A stretch of 64,000 nt of DNA from Aspidiotus rigidus (GCA_035079385.1 JAVHKY010000013.1:10972001-11036000); one strand, 5' to 3'. Shown: positions 12,441-25,470, numbered from the stretch's first letter. Numbers and translations are program-made. Notes: generated by a model from the letters alone, not told the origin.

Positions 12441-13065
12441 ACTGGAATAACTGATCACTGAATATATAAAGTGGGTAACTTTTACAACGCGTTAAACTTA
12501 TGAATCCTAGAACAGGAATGTATTGTCTTTCGGAAAAGATGCCGTGAAAGACTATGAACTTGTAGATTCAGTTTTGATTATTTTCAAGTTTCTTTCTCAG
12601 CTGTTCAGTTACAACGACAGAACGGCGGTAAGCCGGCTGATACGAGAATTACCAGCTTCAAGCTTCAGCCTGGTCTTATTCTGCCAATCAGAAATGCTTC
12701 GTTCTTCGTCATTCCCGAAGATTCGAACTACAAGAGCACCATTACTCTTGAACGGAATGTGCATGTTGTCACGTCTGATCGGACTCACGTTTGATTCACT
12801 GATAGTGATTCACGAACGATTGTTCGCTTTTGATTCGTTTTTCCCCCTTTAGAAAAAATAATGATAAGATGGTCCATGTGATTTTGGAGGAAAATATTTC
12901 CGGGCTCATACATGGTCATCGCAGGTATGAATGTTTTTTTGTATTCGTACTATTTGTATTTTTATGATTCCTTTTACAAAATGTAAAAATTCGTAAAAAT
13001 TTCCTGCACTCTAGTTTCGTCAACGAACTCAAATATTCGTATATTGCTCGATCGTTGATTCCAAT
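12441..13065. promoter_or_regulatory. Divergent promoter interval between ING1-like and Art8
   Basis: The two start codons are 625 bp apart on opposite strands, so the interval must hold both promoters and 5' UTRs. No clean TATA box is assigned to either. A plus-strand open frame at 12523-12852 lacks domain support. A small open frame at 12871-12917 ending at a GTATGA donor could be an upstream 5' exon of Art8. Confidence 0.45.
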
Positions 13066-14753
13066 ATGGAGTCTAAAGATAAATACTTCGATTCCTATGG
13101 AAATTTAGAGGTGAAATGAATCGCTAATTTCTATAGTCTTCTAGTGTGACTGATACAGATATAAATATTTACTTCGTGTGTATTTAATTCTGTATAATTA
13201 CTCTCAGGTTCATGAAAAAATGCTGAAAGACACAAGCAGAAATGAAGCATACCGACAAGCGGTGTTCACGAACAAGGAGTACTTCAAAAATAAAGTCGTT
13301 TTAGATGTAGGAGCTGGAACGGGTCAGATTTCCAAGTTTACTAAATTAATCCCATTGAGACGACATAGTATTACTATTGATATTTAAGTACAAAAGTAAA
13401 TGAATAATTTCATATCAATATATTTCTTACAGGTATTTTATCAATTTTTTGTGCAAAAGCTGGTGCTACAAAAGTATACGCAGTCGAAGCTAGTAATATT
13501 ACAACCCTCACAGAGGCTGTGCTTTTGGAAAATGGAGTTCACAATACAGTTCAGGTATCAGGTGCATCTCTTGTATCTTTCACAGGTTAACTTTTCAAAA
13601 TGTCTTGAATTTTAGAAACTCTGTGATAGAATTAGTAATTACCATGTGATCAAAGGGCTAGCATCGTTCATTCACTGTCAGTGAAAAATAATTTGGAAAA
13701 AACAGTATTCATTCATTTCTAAACTCGAATTACTAGTGAGCTGAAAATTGTTCGAATATCGTGGAGATCGTTATCCTTCCAAAATTGTTTCTTGTCGTGT
13801 GTTTCTGTTTTCTCCAGTACCATGTTTCTTTTTCAAAATAATTTTATAACGGTTCTGTTTAGCCTTGAATTTATACTCCTCGGCACTGATATAAATCGTC
13901 TCATGAGTCTAAAACTATTCTTCAAAAATTTATTCCTCTCCATCGTAAACAAGATTAAGTAAATCTACTTATTTTCCTACAGGTGGTGAAAGGCAAGATA
14001 GAAGAAGTCCTCCTACCCGAGAAAGTGGACGTCATAATTTCGGAATGGATGGGTTTCTATCTATTTCATGAAAGCATGTTAGACAGCGTACTCGTCGCTC
14101 GAGATAAGTTTCTGAAAGATGACGGCGTGTTATTTCCTGACAAGTGTGAACTTTTTGCAGCGCCGTGTACCTTATCGGACTTCAATAGCCGTTGGAATGA
14201 CGTTAGTTCCATAAAGATGAACACTTACGCGCTGGAACTGCGTAAGACTTACTGCGGAAAACCGAAAATCATGCGACTACCTCGCAGCGATTTGTTGACA
14301 GAAAAAACCAGCGTCGTAGAGTTTTATTTAAAATATTTAGAGCGCGAAGAATTAGATGAAATTTCGCGAAGGCTCGCTGTTGTGAGTAGGACCGATACTC
14401 GGTACCAGGGTCTTTGTATATGGTTTACAGTTACCTTTCCTAGTTTAACGTCGGACGCCGAGGAAGTCGTTCTCTCGACAGCTCCAGACTGTCAAAAAAC
14501 CCACTGGAAACAAACGGTATTAATTTTACAAGAAGATATTGAGGTAGAGAAAGGCGATCTAATTGTTGGAAATTTGTCGTTGAAACGGGGCGCCGACAAT
14601 CCGAGATTTTACGATATCGAATTTGAGGTACTCGATCCAGAAGAAGAAGAACATCCTATTCCGTGTGGTTGCTATGACACGCGTTGTAAAATCGTCAAAG
14701 CATTGTCTGACCAGTACGACGAACGTGATAAGGATATTGATGAAAGGAGTTGA
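13066..14753 (+). CDS. Art8: Protein arginine N-methyltransferase, Art8 type (4 exons)
   Basis: A class I PRMT that transfers methyl from S-adenosylmethionine to arginine in proteins. Exons 13066-13110, 13208-13322, 13433-13554 and 13983-14753 join in frame (45+115+122+771 bp) to 350 residues. Visible motifs: YFDSYGNLEVHEKML at the N-terminus, SAM motif I VLDVGAGTGILS (residues 46-57), the acidic end of post-I in VYAVEAS (E72), and the double-E loop SEWMGFYLFHESM (E115 and E124). The THW loop is KTHWKQ, and the C-terminus reads EEHPIPCGCYDTRC. This last block and the overall length match Drosophila Art8 (about 341 residues) better than PRMT1. No SH3 or zinc-finger extension is present. A complete, apparently functional gene, divergent with the ING1-like gene. 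Confidence 0.92.
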
Positions 14754-17700
14754 TTTTATCTCTAATCCCCGTATTGAGCATGGCGTGGTCTGAGGTGGAC
14801 CGGATCTTCGATTTTAGGAATCGTATTTGAATCAGGGTTTCTTTGCTCTTCCATTATTCTCAGGAAGACTACAAGATTTTCGAAGCTGGAACTTCGATGT
14901 GATTTATTTCCAACGTGTATTCCACGGATTTCGAAAGGAAGATAGATTCGTGAACTTTTTGAATAACTAGGAGAATCGAATAATAGAAAAATTTTCTTAC
15001 TCGTAAATTCAATCAAAAAATTGTTTTGTTAGCCTTTTCAGTTCTTCAGTTCTTTCCGACGGTCTGATAGTCGAGTATTCGTCCGAAAACTAACTTTACG
15101 AAAAAATTTGAATTATCGGAGATGACTCTAAAATTCATTAAATTGATGTCGGCTCGCTGAAAAAAAAAAAGAAGGAAAAAAAATGTAGAAAATATCTATA
15201 AGAATGTAAGGACTTAATCGTTTGAGCTGAGTTCAGGTATTCAAGGTGGAGAACTCCTTTTCTGTAAAATGAATAACGTATGTGACCACTAAACAGATTA
15301 TTTTCAATAACTTTTTCAGTTTTTGATTCTTTATATAAGAAAAAATTGCGTTCAATCAGTAGTTTTATCACATTATCTTGTCATCGGAGTTCATCGTTGA
15401 AATACATGTAAATGTGGAATTATTCCATCGTTATCAAATAAATACATGCTGAACCAATAATTTTCGTGATTGATTGTTTGAGTTTTTAAACAATGCAGAC
15501 GCTCTGTATTCAATTCCTGTTGAATAGAATATTCAGGGAACAAATAAACACAACCAGACCACAATTGATAATATTCTGATGAGAAATCGAAATTCTACGA
15601 GAAAGACTGAAGAAGTTTTTCTTGTGAAAATTAATTATTGCAGTAAAATTTGAAGTTATGGGACGACACTTGAAATGCATGTATGCAGAAGTAATGATGG
15701 TTTTACTAGCTTAACGAAATTTTCGTGGGTATCCAACTTCTGAAAATTATTTAAATTCTAGTATGAGAATAATATTCGATTCATTTACAACCTGTCCTGT
15801 TTTCTTTTTAATATTTATTTTGAACTCTCGTACGTCGTTTGGGACATCATCAATGATCTTGCCCTAATTTAGGAGCTTGAAAAAATTTCGAGCTTTGATT
15901 CTCTGTAAACGAGGGGACTTGAGAAGAGTTCGAGCTGTGAACCTTTGACGAGGAAAGACCTGAGAAGATTTTGAGCTAAACAACTTTGAAGATGTAAACC
16001 CTGTAAGCTAGGCTATAACTATGGAGTCTTAAGCTAAGGAGGAATCTTAGGCTAAGTAACGTTCTAGGGTGAGACTCTTCATATTCAGACTGATTATGAG
16101 CTATGCGGATTACATCCTCAAAGAAAATCTGCGTCTGGCCATTGTAACAACATCAATGACCTTGACCTAATTCAGGAACAAAAACTTTCAAGTTCTGATC
16201 CTTTATAAAATGAGAATTTTTAAAAACTTTGGAGATAAGAATCTCTGTAGAGGTAGATCCAGAGAGAAACTTTAAGCTAGTTTATAACGATTAAGTCTGA
16301 GGCTAAATTTTTCTCTGGGTGTAGAAGTATTAGGTCCTCTATGTCTACAACCCCCTAGTAACCTAAGAGAACTCTCAACTATTCGAGAATCTTGGAAAAA
16401 TTTCGACTTCCGAGTTGTATGTATAAATAGTGAGGATTTAAGATATTTCTTTGATGGACATGAGTATGAGAAACTTCGAAAAATTTCGAGTTCACAGATA
16501 TTCACAATAGAACAATTGTTTCTTTGTTTGTAGAGTTCCAAATGATTGGTTGATAAGAGATTGGTTTTCGAACAGTCACTCGCACGTACAATATATGGCT
16601 CCCACACAACTTTCTGATTCGCGCAGAGAGTTTATTAAAGCTGTAGTCTTAGGAAGGCAAACTGAACGGAGTGAAATGTAAAATTTTGATATGCTCTCAT
16701 AAGAAACGCCCCCGAGCCGTACGTTGTCGGCGTTTCGATCAAAGCTGCGTAAAATATATTGTTTTTCTCTAATCAGTACGGGCATTTGAATCTTACCATA
16801 CCTATGCAATTGTCTCACTCGAGGTGAGGAATAAATTTATCTTACAATAGGGCGATCACTTGGGCAAAACGTGACGGCACCGTAGCTAGACTAAAAGAAA
16901 AAATGTTATCACTTAGGCCATATTGTAGACTATGGTGTTAGTTTGCATAATAACAAGACACCAATATACAATTGGCAATACATTTTCGTATAGTTTATCT
17001 ACAGTCACTTCTAAAGTTGTACGATGAAAAAAGAAAAAATAGAGAGTGTAAAAAAAAAAGGCTGCCCCCTGTTGTCGACAACTTCATTACCAATACCGGT
17101 ATACTTTTTCGTTTTACACTATCGTAACTCTTTAAATGCGATACAGCCGTCGAACTCTTTCGTGCTGTTCTACTCGTTATTCGTGTACGGCGATGTAGCG
17201 ATTTTTATCACGAATCGAAAAGAAAAAAAGAAAGAGAGAGATAGAAAAGTAGTACGAAGACAACTCATTTTATGGCAGACTTTACCGGTATCCGAATCTC
17301 ATATATTTTATACGTGCGCATAAATATTTGGTGGCAAATTGCCAGGTGTTCATAGGAAATAAATCGAGCTTGTCATTGTAGTCATTATGTCGTACCTAGA
17401 TGAAATTTTAATTTAGGAAAAAAAAATGTAGTCTATAATGAATTGAACCAGCAGCAAAGTGGTAACAGACTTTTTTGTCGAGCGTGTTGAAACAATATGA
17501 AGAATGGTTGGATCGTTCATCGATTCGATCATGAAAAATTAGCATTAACCGTTCCGTAGGTTTGGAAATAGGCGATTTAAGTTACTTATTACTCTGCATT
17601 TTGGAAATTCTTGGTTCTCAACTTCTGACAGAATACGAAGAACGTCCAAAGAAGTCAAGACTGAATCAGTGAATCATCACGATGTGACACACTATAATAG

Positions 17701-18325
17701 CTACAAACAAATAATGTGCCTGTTTAGCCAGGTAATTTAACTCTCGATGGTAGGCCTATTCCTTTTAGAATGGTTCTCAGTGTAATGCTGGAAAACCTTT
17801 GACTACATTGACTACAAACATCTTAGGCTCTTATGATGGACTGAGCTTCCTCCATATCCTGCAATGGAAACATGTACAGCGTGCGGAGGACTCCAACGTA
17901 GGCAGCGCAGAGGAGTAACTGAGTAACAGCTTCTCCTCCCTGCGCAATCAACTGCGTCACCTATGTTGCGTCCTCCGCATCTTATTTTCTTATCATATCT
18001 TTCCACCGTCCATAAAAGGTATTCGCATGAGGACACAACTGTAGGTGCGCTAGAGTCGTGCCCGAAAAGGGGATTCGGCAAAAATTGCCATAAACCTGTA
18101 TAAGACTAAAACGGGCTGTATCTTTGTCAATATTGAAAAATACAAAAAAGTAGTAAGAGCATTTTTTTATTATTTTCATTCATAGAATAACCTAAAAGAA
18201 GAAAAAAATTAAGATTTCAACAATTTTCTGTAACATCCCCTTTTCAGGCAACTTCCAAAAATGGCCACCACAGTTTTCATAGAGGGCGCCTACTTTGTGT
18301 CCTCATGCGAATGTAATAGTCAAAG
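14754..18325. other. Art8 3' flank and gene-poor DNA with dispersed repeats
   Basis: No supported gene. Two diverged direct copies of a roughly 300-bp unit lie at about 15,840-16,135 and 16,135-16,430. They share ACATCATCAATGATCTTGCC / ACATCAATGACCTTGACC and blocks of the form GGGACTTGAGAAG...GAACC. A 17-base inverted pair TGTGTCCTCATGCGAAT (18,297) and its complement (18,022) flanks the left end of the fold-back element that follows. Confidence 0.4.
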
Positions 18326-19987
18326 TGGAAAACAGAATTCTCGCCAACGAATAGCCGCCAGCGGAAAGCCAAAAGCTGAATCCAGCTGAATTTTTACTGA
18401 TAAGAGCGAAGCTGAAAGATATCTAAACTAAAAGCCGAAATAAGCCACATTTTTCCAGTTTTTCTTCATCTTAGTTCTTAGAACCACGTTGAAAACTTGA
18501 AACTCAAAGTATTACAGATAAGAATAATTATTGGTCCCAGGCTCGTCCATCTCAGTTCAGTTGTTCAGCATAGAAGCCTGCAGTGCAGTTATACAATTGA
18601 AATGAGCACAAACTGGAAAATAGGTATTTACCATAATCAGGGCGAAACCCCAATTCTCCCAATCGTTTCATTTTGAGAAATACAGCGGCATTTTGGCTCT
18701 TTACCCATGCTTTGGGTTAGTAGCCAGCTGAAGTGGTTTTGCGTATTCTATGTTTGAGGAGAAGGAAAATTGTGTTTTGTTAGCTTGTGAAGGTCGACGT
18801 GAGAAGTATTTTGCTGTCGGTTGTAGTTATAAGAAAGAGAGTTCACACTTGTTGGCACTATTGCCAAAGATGGGCCAAAGGGGGCCTAATGCGAATTATT
18901 TCAATGCGTTCAAATGCAATACAAGTACTCCCTGCGGAGTAGCATTTTCCAATCTGACTGGTGGTTAAATAACAGCAAAAGTTAAGTTTCCCACATTATT
19001 TTCTTCCCAAGATTTCTTGTGCTTGGCCACTCCATAATCTTTAACGGACGATCAGCCTCGTCAATACACACATCTCTGCTGTAAGATGACTGTAAAATGC
19101 TACTCGCATCTCACAGGTACCTACATCCACCAAACAGGCAATTTGACGTACCGTACGTAATCATACTTTTTTAATTACCTGTTTGTGCTGCTTTTGAAAT
19201 CTATTCAACAATTTCCATTCTCCTTAAACATAGAACACACAAAATCACTTCAACTGGCTACTACCCTAGGTAGAGAGCCAAAATGCCATCGTACTGTTCC
19301 AAATAACTAGAGGAGCCTGCACATTTCCACCTTATCTGAAGTTGTGCGGCTCCAGCATCGTATTTGTGCCTCAGACCCTGGTTGATCTAGACCGGCATCC
19401 CATTTGTCCATTGACATCTGCCTCTTAGCTGACAGCAATGACCTGGTCCCTTCGACTCGCATTGTGTACCTGGCTGGGCACCACCAACAAAATCATTCTG
19501 CGGTATCACATTGGAGAATCAATTGGCTGCAGCCAAGAATCTCAGCTTCGGCTGTCGCATGTCGGCTCAAACTTACTATCTTGAAAAATTTGACTTTGGG
19601 AAAAATTTAGTTAGCTTTTGATTTAATTCAGCTGATTTTCGCTTGATCAATATTATGAAAAAATGTGAGTTCGGAGTAACGATCATGAGAGTTGGGGCTT
19701 TGTCCTATTATGGGAGATGCCTATTTTCCAGTTTGTGCCCATCTCCATTGTATGACTACACTACAGGCTTTTATACTGAACAGCTGGCAGAACCAATCAT
19801 TCTTATTTTTGATACTTTGAGTTTCAATGTGGTTCTACTGGAAAAATGTGGCTTATTTTGGCTTCTAGCTTAGAAAGGTTTAAATAAAGCTACCTTTCAG
19901 CATTCGCTCTTATAGGTAAAAATTCTGCTGAATTCAGCTTTTGGCTTTCAGCTGGCGGCTATACTTTAGCGAGAATTCTGCTTTCCA
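18326..19987. mobile_element. Fold-back / long-TIR non-autonomous DNA transposon (about 1.66 kb)
   Basis: The two ends are inverted copies: TGGAAAACAGAATTCTCG at 18,326 faces CGAGAATTCTGCTTTCCA ending at 19,987. Inverted similarity continues inward for about 400 bp. For example, the ACAAACTGGAAAATAGGTAT block near 18,610 pairs with ATGCCTATTTTCCAGTTTGT near 19,720, and GGCATTTTGGCTCTTTACCC near 18,690 pairs with AGAGAGCCAAAATGCC near 19,275. One arm is interrupted by unpaired DNA (about 19,300-19,680). Internal short frames (18,750-18,968) show no transposase motif. A diverged copy lies at 42.8-44.6 kb. Confidence 0.75.
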
Positions 19988-20580
19988 GCACCACACCGAG
20001 AACCGTTCTACAAGGAACACAATCGAGAAATTTCGGTCAGGCTATATCACACACTTCCTCGAGTAACCAATACCCTCTCCAGAAAATTCCGTCTCAACCC
20101 TAAGAAGAGACTCGTTCTCGGCTCAGACTTGATCTACAGGTGCGTACACTACGCCCAAAGATCCACTACATTAACCACTGCATAAAACAACCAGAAACGC
20201 CTTCACTGCGTTCCAATATAACATTAATTCATGGTAGGTAATCAAAATCATCAAATTCGAGTGCACTGAGTCTCTTGATTTGGAATCAACCCTGGTACCA
20301 ACTGATTCACAATTTTATCTCTTCTCTCGTTAAGATTAAAGATGCAACTCATTTGGTACCTAATACATCATGTAATTATGATTAAAATCTGAGAAAAAGA
20401 GTTTGTACCTAATTACTTATCTACCAAATATCAACTCAACGAGACACAAGCGCAGGTAGAACTCGTAAGAACGTACACAATACAGACATGCAGTGGAACA
20501 GTACGAAATACGTATTGTTACAACTCAAAACTAACCTCTTTTCTAATGTGTTTATCATCCCTGCTGTCTCGTCTATAGAC

Positions 20581-20919
20581 TTACACAGTTTTTTTTTGCG
20601 TTTTATTTCCTTTATAATATAGGTAATACGTGATGTGAGTGCTGTTCATATCCGCTGTGCGATATTGGAAGCCAGTCTCCTGCAATTGGAAGAATTTTTC
20701 TGTAGGTATGACTTCCTGCTGCACAGTGCACAGGTTAAGGTATCGCCAAAATTTCTTTTTTTTTAGACGTTGCCACCCTGGGCTGTTACCACTGGTCGAT
20801 TCTATAGCTAATAAGAGTTCATCCGTTGTAACGTATCCTTCGAATTCTCCGTAAATATTCACACTAACACTGCAGTCATTACATTCAACTCTGTACACCC
20901 CTCTCCTCTCATCTTCAAC
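20581..20919 (-). CDS. Candidate exon of an unrecognised gene
   Basis: A minus-strand open stretch begins just inside an acceptor-like site (TTCGTTAG|GTTGAAG at 20,919). It encodes VEDERRGVYRVECNDCSVSV and continues through GEFEGYVTTDELLLAIES to a stop at 20,581. There is no ATG near its start, so it would have to be an internal or terminal exon. The first half has coding-like composition; the second half crosses a poly-Lys stretch from an A-run. No domain is recognised and no flanking exon was found. It may be a chance frame. Confidence 0.22.
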   Translation of the reverse strand, partial: VEDERRGVYRVECNDCSVSVNIYGEFEGYVTTDELLLAIESTSGNSPGWQRLKKKKFWRYLNLCTVQQEVIPTEKFFQLQETGFQYRTADMNSTHITYYLYYKGNKTQKKTV

Positions 20920-22415
20920 CTAACGAATAACCCGTATAAAGTGACAGGAATATAATACGCAGGCTAAAAACCAGAGAGACGAAGGGAAGGAAATTTCTCC
21001 ACAAAAGCGAGCCCAATCCAACGCGTTTTATTGCAGTTAATTTCACAAGAGAGGAAAGTAATGAAAGCAATATATTTTTTCGCGATCCTTCTACAAACCC
21101 TCCTGTCGATGTGCAAATTAATCTCTTTCCTTCTGGCCAAGTCAATTCTTTGTGGAAAGTAGGCTGCACGCGAAGGAATATGCGCCAGTCTATGGACCAA
21201 ACTACTAAACGGAGAAATGACTCTTAGACAACAACACCGGTTGAAATATCTTTCCTGTAGATTCCAACGTCTACGTACGTGTGCCAATAATAAATATGAC
21301 TCAACAACTCATGGCCTGAGGAGAATAAATCAGATTCAAATCTGGACAGAAATACTCAGAGATGGGCTCTTCCTTCGGGAAACTCAAACAGTTTATCATT
21401 GAATTTGGGTATCGACACCGGGTCCAATTTTCCCGGCTAAACCCACTACAACGTTCGTCAGGACTTCATCATTATTGAAGAGGAGTAACTCAACCCCAGC
21501 GAAGAGGGCTTCATGATTAAATTTAACCTAACTATAGGGAATCATATTAATTTAACCTAGAATCACCTTCAAATATTTTCGTGAGGGTAGAAGTCCAGCC
21601 CCGAGAAAATAGATGGTGGCAGTCCTCCAATTGTACATACGCACGCTTACATTAGACCTATCAGGAAACCTTAGGAATACAAATGAGAATTCGTTAGGTA
21701 GTCTCCAAACTGAAACAGGAATTTTCATACCCTGGACGTGATTCTTAATGAAATTTTTTACTAGATCCAGGAGTTTTTATTTTAGGCGTTTTTGAATAAT
21801 ATAATTTTACCAAACTTGACTATCAACGGAGTCCTACATGAATAGTGACAGATTTAATGACGTTTATAAATAAGAATCCAGAAGTAGACATTGTACCATG
21901 CACGAACTACGTGTTCCTAATGATTAACTGCGTTAAAGATTTAGGTTCTCCACATAGGTAATAATAAACAACAAAAAAACCACATACAGTAGTCGAGCTA
22001 AGAAATAGATCACAATACAGTTTTACTGTTCACACGAATTATATACACGTAGCGAAAGACTATCAATAATGCGTTGAAAGTTTATACAGAGCTCATTTTT
22101 TTACATAACCCTTAAATGCGTTTAATATTATAATACTCACGGTTACAGAAAAATGTTGTCGACGAGTCGCTATAATACAGGATTTGATTAATATAGAATA
22201 TTTTAATGGAAATGATCCGAACTTCCAAAAAAAAAAGAGCGGAGAGCGTGTCAACTTTTCGATGATACCTTTCGAAATGAATGATGGGGTGGAAATTGTA
22301 ATTATACTAGGCGGGGCTTCAAGGAAAACAGCTTCTCAGGTTCACTTCTCGATTTGTATTTGTACAGGCATCAAGCAATTAACTAGTCCATATAAATTCA
22401 TGTATACTTATACAG
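20920..22415. other. Gene-poor DNA
   Basis: Overlapping plus and minus short frames at 20,964-21,402 are reading-frame shadows of each other with no domain or splice support. Nothing else is seen. Confidence 0.4.
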
Positions 22416-23036
22416 TCTCCCCGCATCCGAAGAGTGAGCCATTATTAAAGAAAATGAAGACATCAACAACAGAGAGCAACGCGTCGTCCAGCTTCAACCG
22501 GTTTTCAAATTTCGAACGGAAGACAAAATATTATTCTTTCTCGGAAGATAACATTTACGAACGAGCAGATAAATTGGTAAGCGCAGACACGTAAACATGT
22601 AGAAATGAGACACGCGAGGGAAAATCTTACATGTATGATTTACTACCTATTCCAGAATGATCAAGATAAGATACTCGCACTTGTAGCTATACATATTATG
22701 GTGTAGAAGAAGGTGATCAATGTGAAAATTCTACATTTTCCTATTAGAAGTCAGGTTCAGAATTGATATAAGCTGCTAAGATTTTTTTCTTGAGATTGGA
22801 TTCTCGCACCTTCGTTTAAAACAAAATATATAAAACTCAGGGCTCCAAAAATATAACAGTACTTCCTATGTAAAATTCAAGAAAAAAAAATCAATTTTTC
22901 AACTGATCAATAGTAGGTATTTGATTTTTTTCAGAAAAATGTGATGAAACAAATTGTTTGCCTACCAAGCTCTTATTGTGAACATGGGATTGAATCAACC
23001 AATCAAAAGCAAGAGCCCAGACCTTTCACAATCTGA
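22416..23036 (+). CDS. Small two-exon candidate gene, unrecognised, just outside the palindrome
   Basis: Exon A starts after a TATACAG acceptor at 22,416 and contains ATG 22,454 (MKTSTTESNASSSFNRFSN...). It ends at a perfect AAATTG|GTAAGC donor at 22,576. Exon B starts after TTTTTTTCAG at 22,935 and runs KNVMKQIVCLPSSYCEHG to a TGA at 23,034-23,036. Donor and acceptor are both phase 0, giving 74 residues from ATG 22,454. The frame of exon A is also open upstream to the acceptor, so the gene may have more 5' exons. No known family. It ends 220 bp before the palindrome boundary. Confidence 0.35.
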
Positions 23037-23299
23037 TCACTTGCCAATAGTGGAGAAAGGATCCTATCATAATTATTATATACTTCTCCAAAGTGCAGGT
23101 ACGCACATAGAAACTGTTTGGGGGAGTTATTCCCTCCCTAGAAAGAAACAAAACGTGCTGAAAAAAGAAACTGGACATCAGTTTTATTTGAACCTTTGTT
23201 AGCCAAAATGAGCCAAATTTTTTCACCTTTGTTTTTAGCTTTCCTGATTCTTGAAAAAGTAGGATATAAAGTTAGGTTCTAGGAATTTGCCCCTTCTGC

Positions 23300-24000
23300 G
23301 CATGCGTAAGTCCGGCTTTTGACGGCGATTGATCATTCTTTCTCTGTCTAAATGACGGCGATCTCTTTCTAAGAAGGTTTGTCCGGCTATATGACGTCGC
23401 GGCGGCGATCTTTTTTGTACGAAAGGTTGTCCGGTTATTTGACGACGAGGAGCGTGATGATGTCTTTCTGTCTAAGTTATGACCGTGTCCTATGTAGAAG
23501 TATTTGTATAGGTATAAGGAAAAAAAAAAATTAATTTTACATGACGAGGGTGAATATCACGAATGTTGTTTTTTTGTTAGGGCTTCCTGTTTAATTAAGA
23601 ATATTGTTTTTCGTTGGGGGTGCTTGATTGGCGCTACGAACGAACGAAAATGAATGAGTTGTCCGTTCAACGACGATCTCTCTCTTTCTAAGTTAGGCCC
23701 GTATATGACCATCTCTTTCTAGGTATAAGGGAAAAATTGATATTTACTCGTCCAGGGAGAATATTACGGCGAGTCGTTTTTACGTTTTTCGTCGGTGGTG
23801 CTTGATTGACGTTATGAACGAACGAAAATGAATGAATCGCCCGTTCGACGACGATCTCTTTCTATTCGACGACGTTTTCTTTCTAAAGAGGGAGGGTGGC
23901 AGAGGAAGGGTTAAGAAGTTTATCGCGTTAGGTATAAGGAAAATCGATATTTACTCAACGGTGAATGTTTTAATTTTTGGAAAAATAATGAGTTGCTCGT
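23300..24000. repeat. Degenerate tandem/dispersed repeat at the outer end of the left arm
   Basis: Recurrent blocks: GACGGCGATCTCTTTCTAAG, CGACGATCTCTTTCTA and similar, TAGGTATAAGGAAAA, and a near-identical 75-bp segment (GGTGCTTGATTG.CG..., then GAACGAACGAAAATGAATGA) at about 23,619 and 23,797, i.e. 178 bp apart. Mirrored at 42,026-42,726. No coding sense. Confidence 0.6.
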
Positions 24001-24992
24001 CGGTTTTGGGGGGTTAATGCATTATGTATGATCGTGGTCATCGTCATTTCAACGTGTAGGCGGTGATACGACGAACGAATTCACCCTACATATTCGATCA
24101 TGTAAGAGTAAAGGGTGTACAAGGATCGCTATGAATGAAGGGTGACCATGAATGAGTGTATCATATTCGCTCGTAAAAGTAGAGAATAGGTATGTACTAT
24201 ATGTAGGGCTTAGCGTAGTATGAATGAGTGTAACTATACGATCGAATGATGGAATGAATTTGTTGAAGTCCCTCTTTAATATATTTTCGTTTATTATCTG
24301 AATAAGTCTAATTAGAATTTTTAGGGAGTTCTCATAGCATCTACGCGTTGATCTAATTTAAGGTAAGGTAAGCTACCGACACGCGATCAAACGCACACCT
24401 TTAATTTCGATTGTAAAAATCGATACGCACGCCTCGTTCCGTCCTCGTTGTTTTGGTCCAGCTGCGATTTGTCGGTTTACCTATTACTTTTTCGCGTATA
24501 TATGAAAATGGGGTAAACGCTTGTAAAAAAATATTCACAACTCCTTAAGAATGCGACGATTTTAATTTATTGATGTATCGGGCTAATTCTCCATATAACA
24601 GATACCTACCCCTCGTAAAAATCAACGGGCAAACGCCATTCCTAGGAGTATCATTTCAAATACGACTCGAATAAATGGGTATAGTTTTACGAATAAATGG
24701 GTATAGTTTTACGACTTAAGCCTAATTTTTTGTATTATTTTGAAAAACATCTGGTCAGTTTCAGTTTTTCCAAAGGTGTGAGAATTCTGACCGTACCCTT
24801 ATTGTTTCGCTGGCCCGCTTTGCCCTGTGATGCGTTAGAAGGATGATTCTTACATTATTTTTCATTGGATCAGATCTCCCTATGATTAAATTCAACAAAC
24901 CAATCAGATGATAGGTGGGAATATCCGTGATCAACATCAACTTATATGTTTTTTTCAAAGTATCATTCTCATTTTAACGTTGACTCGGCAAA

Positions 24993-25430
24993 ATGTACGT
25001 TAGAAGCTTGGAAGATTTATATCGCGAGAAAATATTCAATGTAAGATGTCTTCATCCAAGGCACATTGCATGCTTCACATATGTACCTTTTATGCGTGAT
25101 ATTCTCAAGTTTTATAAAATATCTGGTAGTATCATCGACTTTTTTCAGTAAGAAAGAAAACAAAAAAAACCATATTCACTTAACAACTTGAATTCCCAGT
25201 AAGGGAGTGGATCACTCGCTTCTCTATTCCCACTTTCCAGTCTTTCCTCCAGAATATCTGCATGAACGTTGATGAGAAATTTTTCCAGACATATTACGTT
25301 GTAAAAGACGTTTAGCGCACGTGAAGAGCAAGAGTTCTTTTTTCTCTTAAAGGTAACGCTGACAAACGCGATGAATATTATTGGGCGATAATTCTAGGCT
25401 TGGAATCGAAGCGTTGGTGGATGGAGATAT
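24993..25430 (+). pseudogene. Decayed H2B-like histone family member (left arm)
   Basis: ATG 24,993 opens MYVRSLEDLYREKIFNV, homologous to the KSLQKLCLKKIFSNI start of the intact 31.4-kb gene. It continues FTYVPFMRDILKFYKISGS, like TYVPKERHFITFCQLSG, to an in-frame stop near 25,150. After a gap the family resumes in other frames: FLQNICMNVDEKFFQTYYVV (like IRNLCINLDEKYFKSFFVV in the intact gene) and then LFSLKGNADKRDEYYWAI (like LFFSLCKGDSSKELNLAV in the second copy). At least one stop and two frame changes break it. A perfect histone-type stem-loop still follows at 25,471, on the same strand, as expected for a dead copy of a histone-type gene. Confidence 0.65.
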
Positions 25431-25470
25431 AATTTTATTTATTATACGAGACAAGTATTATCATTAAAAC

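Noticed and set aside
17812..18081. Cysteine-rich minus-strand frame
   Set aside because: Falls in hairpin-rich DNA next to the fold-back element, with no spacing typical of a zinc finger or secreted peptide.
24761..24958. Minus-strand 65-codon frame in the left arm (MKKTYKLMLITD...)
   Set aside because: Open only over a short distance, with no domain, splice or stem-loop support; not similar to the neighbouring families.
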